Positions 62,786 through 64,000 of a stretch of 64,000 nt of DNA are shown here, one piece after another; the first letter of the stretch is position 1; each line of letters opens with the position of its first letter. The notes beneath the pieces were generated by a model. It was given only the letters and a program-made list of their open reading frames with translations, did no database searches and had not been told where the DNA came from. Origin of the DNA: Thalassococcus_A lentus (GTDB lineage: Bacteria; Pseudomonadota; Alphaproteobacteria; Rhodobacterales; Rhodobacteraceae); NCBI RefSeq assembly GCF_028023555.1, contig NZ_JAQIOY010000004.1, positions 62,001-126,000 on the forward strand, given 5' to 3'. Made by a program: the position numbers and the translations under genes.

Positions 62786-63844
62786 TCAGTATTTCGGCAG
62801 ATCGTCGATCAGCGCCTCGTCCATCGTGTCGGGCTTAACGCCCTCCTCCAGAACGATTGTTCGAACGAACAACCGCTTTGCCAAAATTGGTAAAGCTTGC
62901 TCGACACCAGCGCGACCACCGTCGTCACCATCAAAGATCAGGATACAGTTTTTGACGCCCGCATCCGCCAGCAGATCGGCTTGCGCCTCAGAGAGACTCG
63001 CGCCGAAACAGGACACGACCGGCACGGCAGCGGCGTGCAGCCGCAGGACTGACCAGAAGCCTTCGACAATCACCACTGTTTCAGGCACACCTTCTGCCAG
63101 CACGCGGTGAAGGTTGAACAACACCCGCGCCTTTTCGAACCCTTTTGGCAGTTTGTAGCGCGGCGTATCCTTTGGCAGTTCCTCCTCCACCCAGCGACCC
63201 GAATAGGCGATCAGCTCACCATTCTCATTGTGAATGGGGAAGCAGAGACGCCTCTGCATGGAGCCACGTTTGGCAACGCCAAGGCCAAAGGTCTTGATCT
63301 GCGCTTTGGTCAGCTCGCGATCTTCGAGATATGGATGCGAGGCATCCAGTTGCAGCTCGAAAGTCAGCGGTTTGTTGGCGGGTTCGCCATTTGCCTCGGT
63401 CGGCGCATCTTGCTGCTCATCGGCAGCGGGTGCAGCCTCCTCCTTCTCAGCCCGTTTCGCGCCCTTAGGCGCGCGCTTGGCGGGCTTGGAAGGTTTTGCC
63501 TTTGCTTTCGGTTGGTCACCCGATTTGGCATCTTGCTTGCCGCCATCGATGCCGAAGACCTCGACCGCCTGCAAAGCTGCCTTTCGCAGCTCTTTGGGCT
63601 CATCAGGATCAAAGCCCTCCATGCGTGCAAAGAAGTCGAGCACATTGCCCTTGGCTTTGCACGACCAGCACTGAAACACTTTCTTTGAAAGGTTCACCCC
63701 GCAAGACGGGTTGCTGTCATCATGAAACGGGCAATGGATCTTCACCTGATCCTGGCCGTTGGCTTTCGTCTGAAACCCAAAATGCGCCAACACCTCGGTG
63801 AAGTCCAAGTTCTCGCGTACAGTTTGAAAATTAACCCATGTCAT
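62786..63844 (-). CDS. Primase-like protein with CHC2 zinc finger and TOPRIM domain
   Basis: A 352-residue DnaG-related protein. CHC2 zinc finger: Cys38-x2-His41 and Cys59-x2-Cys62. After a Lys/Ala-rich linker (about residues 105-155), the TOPRIM domain shows VVIVEGFWSV and LIFDGDDGG. It lacks the DnaG helicase-binding end. ATG at 63844 follows AAGGAG. It is upstream of the DUF2779 gene on the same strand, 89 bases apart. Probably replication of the element, or a defence component. Confidence 0.85.
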   Translation of the reverse strand: MTWVNFQTVRENLDFTEVLAHFGFQTKANGQDQVKIHCPFHDDSNPSCGVNLSKKVFQCWSCKAKGNVLDFFARMEGFDPDEPKELRKAALQAVEVFGIDGGKQDAKSGDQPKAKAKPSKPAKRAPKGAKRAEKEEAAPAADEQQDAPTEANGEPANKPLTFELQLDASHPYLEDRELTKAQIKTFGLGVAKRGSMQRRLCFPIHNENGELIAYSGRWVEEELPKDTPRYKLPKGFEKARVLFNLHRVLAEGVPETVVIVEGFWSVLRLHAAAVPVVSCFGASLSEAQADLLADAGVKNCILIFDGDDGGRAGVEQALPILAKRLFVRTIVLEEGVKPDTMDEALIDDLPKY

Positions 63845-64000
63845 AATCGTTTGCTCCTTCGATTGAGGGGGCGCTTGATTATATCATGTTAGGTTGGTCG
63901 CTAGTTGTTCACCGACACATGTTGGCAGATGAAGCTTCGTCGGAGCTATTCGCGCAGTCCAGCGGGTAGTGTCAACAATCTGGAAATTCGTCTGGAGAAG
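63845..64000. other. Upstream region of the primase-like gene
   Basis: AAGGAG for the primase-like gene lies here; promoter elements probably lie within the AT-rich stretch near 63870-63900. No further gene is visible before the window ends. Confidence 0.4.

Larger units (their letters stand above)
60483..63999. mobile_element. Left part of an element integrated at tRNA-Phe (continues beyond the window)
   Basis: The fragment's orientation places the intact tRNA-Phe, and hence the element body, to the right. The segment contains a large inverted-repeat structure, a DUF2779 nuclease and a CHC2/TOPRIM primase-like gene, all suitable cargo. No integrase is in the window; it would be expected near the intact tRNA. 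The range given ends at the window edge, not the element's end. Confidence 0.65.

Noticed and set aside
1..64000. CRISPR arrays, rRNA genes or a chromosomal replication origin
   Set aside because: I saw no regularly spaced repeats with spacers, no rRNA sequence and no DnaA-box cluster in the window.

Overview
The window looks like chromosome from a marine alphaproteobacterium of the Rhodobacterales (Roseobacter-type). The grounds are gene content (TAXI-type and DctPQM-type TRAP transporters, Cys-type sulfatases, a lig/gal protocatechuate 4,5-cleavage cluster, a GlcNAc/MurNAc operon with a carbohydrate ABC transporter) and dense operons with ATGA overlaps. Genus and species cannot be fixed from the sequence alone.

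Layout. 0.1-5.7 kb: a hypothetical gene, a subtilase/PAP2-phosphatase pair, and a divergent SARP/BTAD-type regulator. 5.7-15.7 kb: amino-sugar catabolism and uptake (NagA, SIS-type deaminase, GntR/UTRA repressor, BadF-type kinase, MurQ, binding protein, two permeases, Gfo/Idh oxidoreductase, ATPase) around one divergent promoter with GGTAT repeats. 15.9-18.3 kb: a small NrtS-like membrane protein, an alkylsulfatase-like metallo-hydrolase and an FCD-type GntR regulator. 18.4-28.4 kb: aldehyde dehydrogenase, LigF-like glutathione transferase, SDR, cupin, sulfatase, TAXI-TRAP transporter and a tandem OsmC protein. 28.5-34.7 kb: a second TAXI-TRAP set with a DUF3237 protein, divergent from a MarR regulator and second sulfatase. 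34.9-41.9 kb: third sulfatase, DctM, DctQ, two tandem DctP proteins and a TauE/SafE exporter. 41.9-49.9 kb: a complete protocatechuate 4,5-cleavage pathway (LigABC, LigI, GalD, GalB, LigK) with an unusual double-HTH LysR regulator. 49.9-57.6 kb: a ferric reductase and a LysR gene facing an operon of exported and small proteins of unknown role. 57.6-60.4 kb: an IS3-type remnant and AT-richer small or broken genes. 60.4-64 kb: the left end of an element integrated at tRNA-Phe, carrying a large inverted-repeat structure, a DUF2779 nuclease and a CHC2/TOPRIM primase-like protein.

The central section may form one catabolic supercluster. Perfect or near-perfect TTGGGATCCCAA palindromes lie both at the FCD regulator/aldehyde dehydrogenase promoter and upstream of the TRAP/sulfatase operon 22 kb away. 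A 16-base element flanks both sides of the double-HTH LysR gene in front of the two lig/gal operons. My working hypothesis is uptake of sulfated, possibly ether-linked aromatics, desulfation, conversion through aldehydes to protocatechuate, then 4,5-cleavage to pyruvate and oxaloacetate. The 4,5-cleavage half is solid by family knowledge; the upstream substrate is inference.
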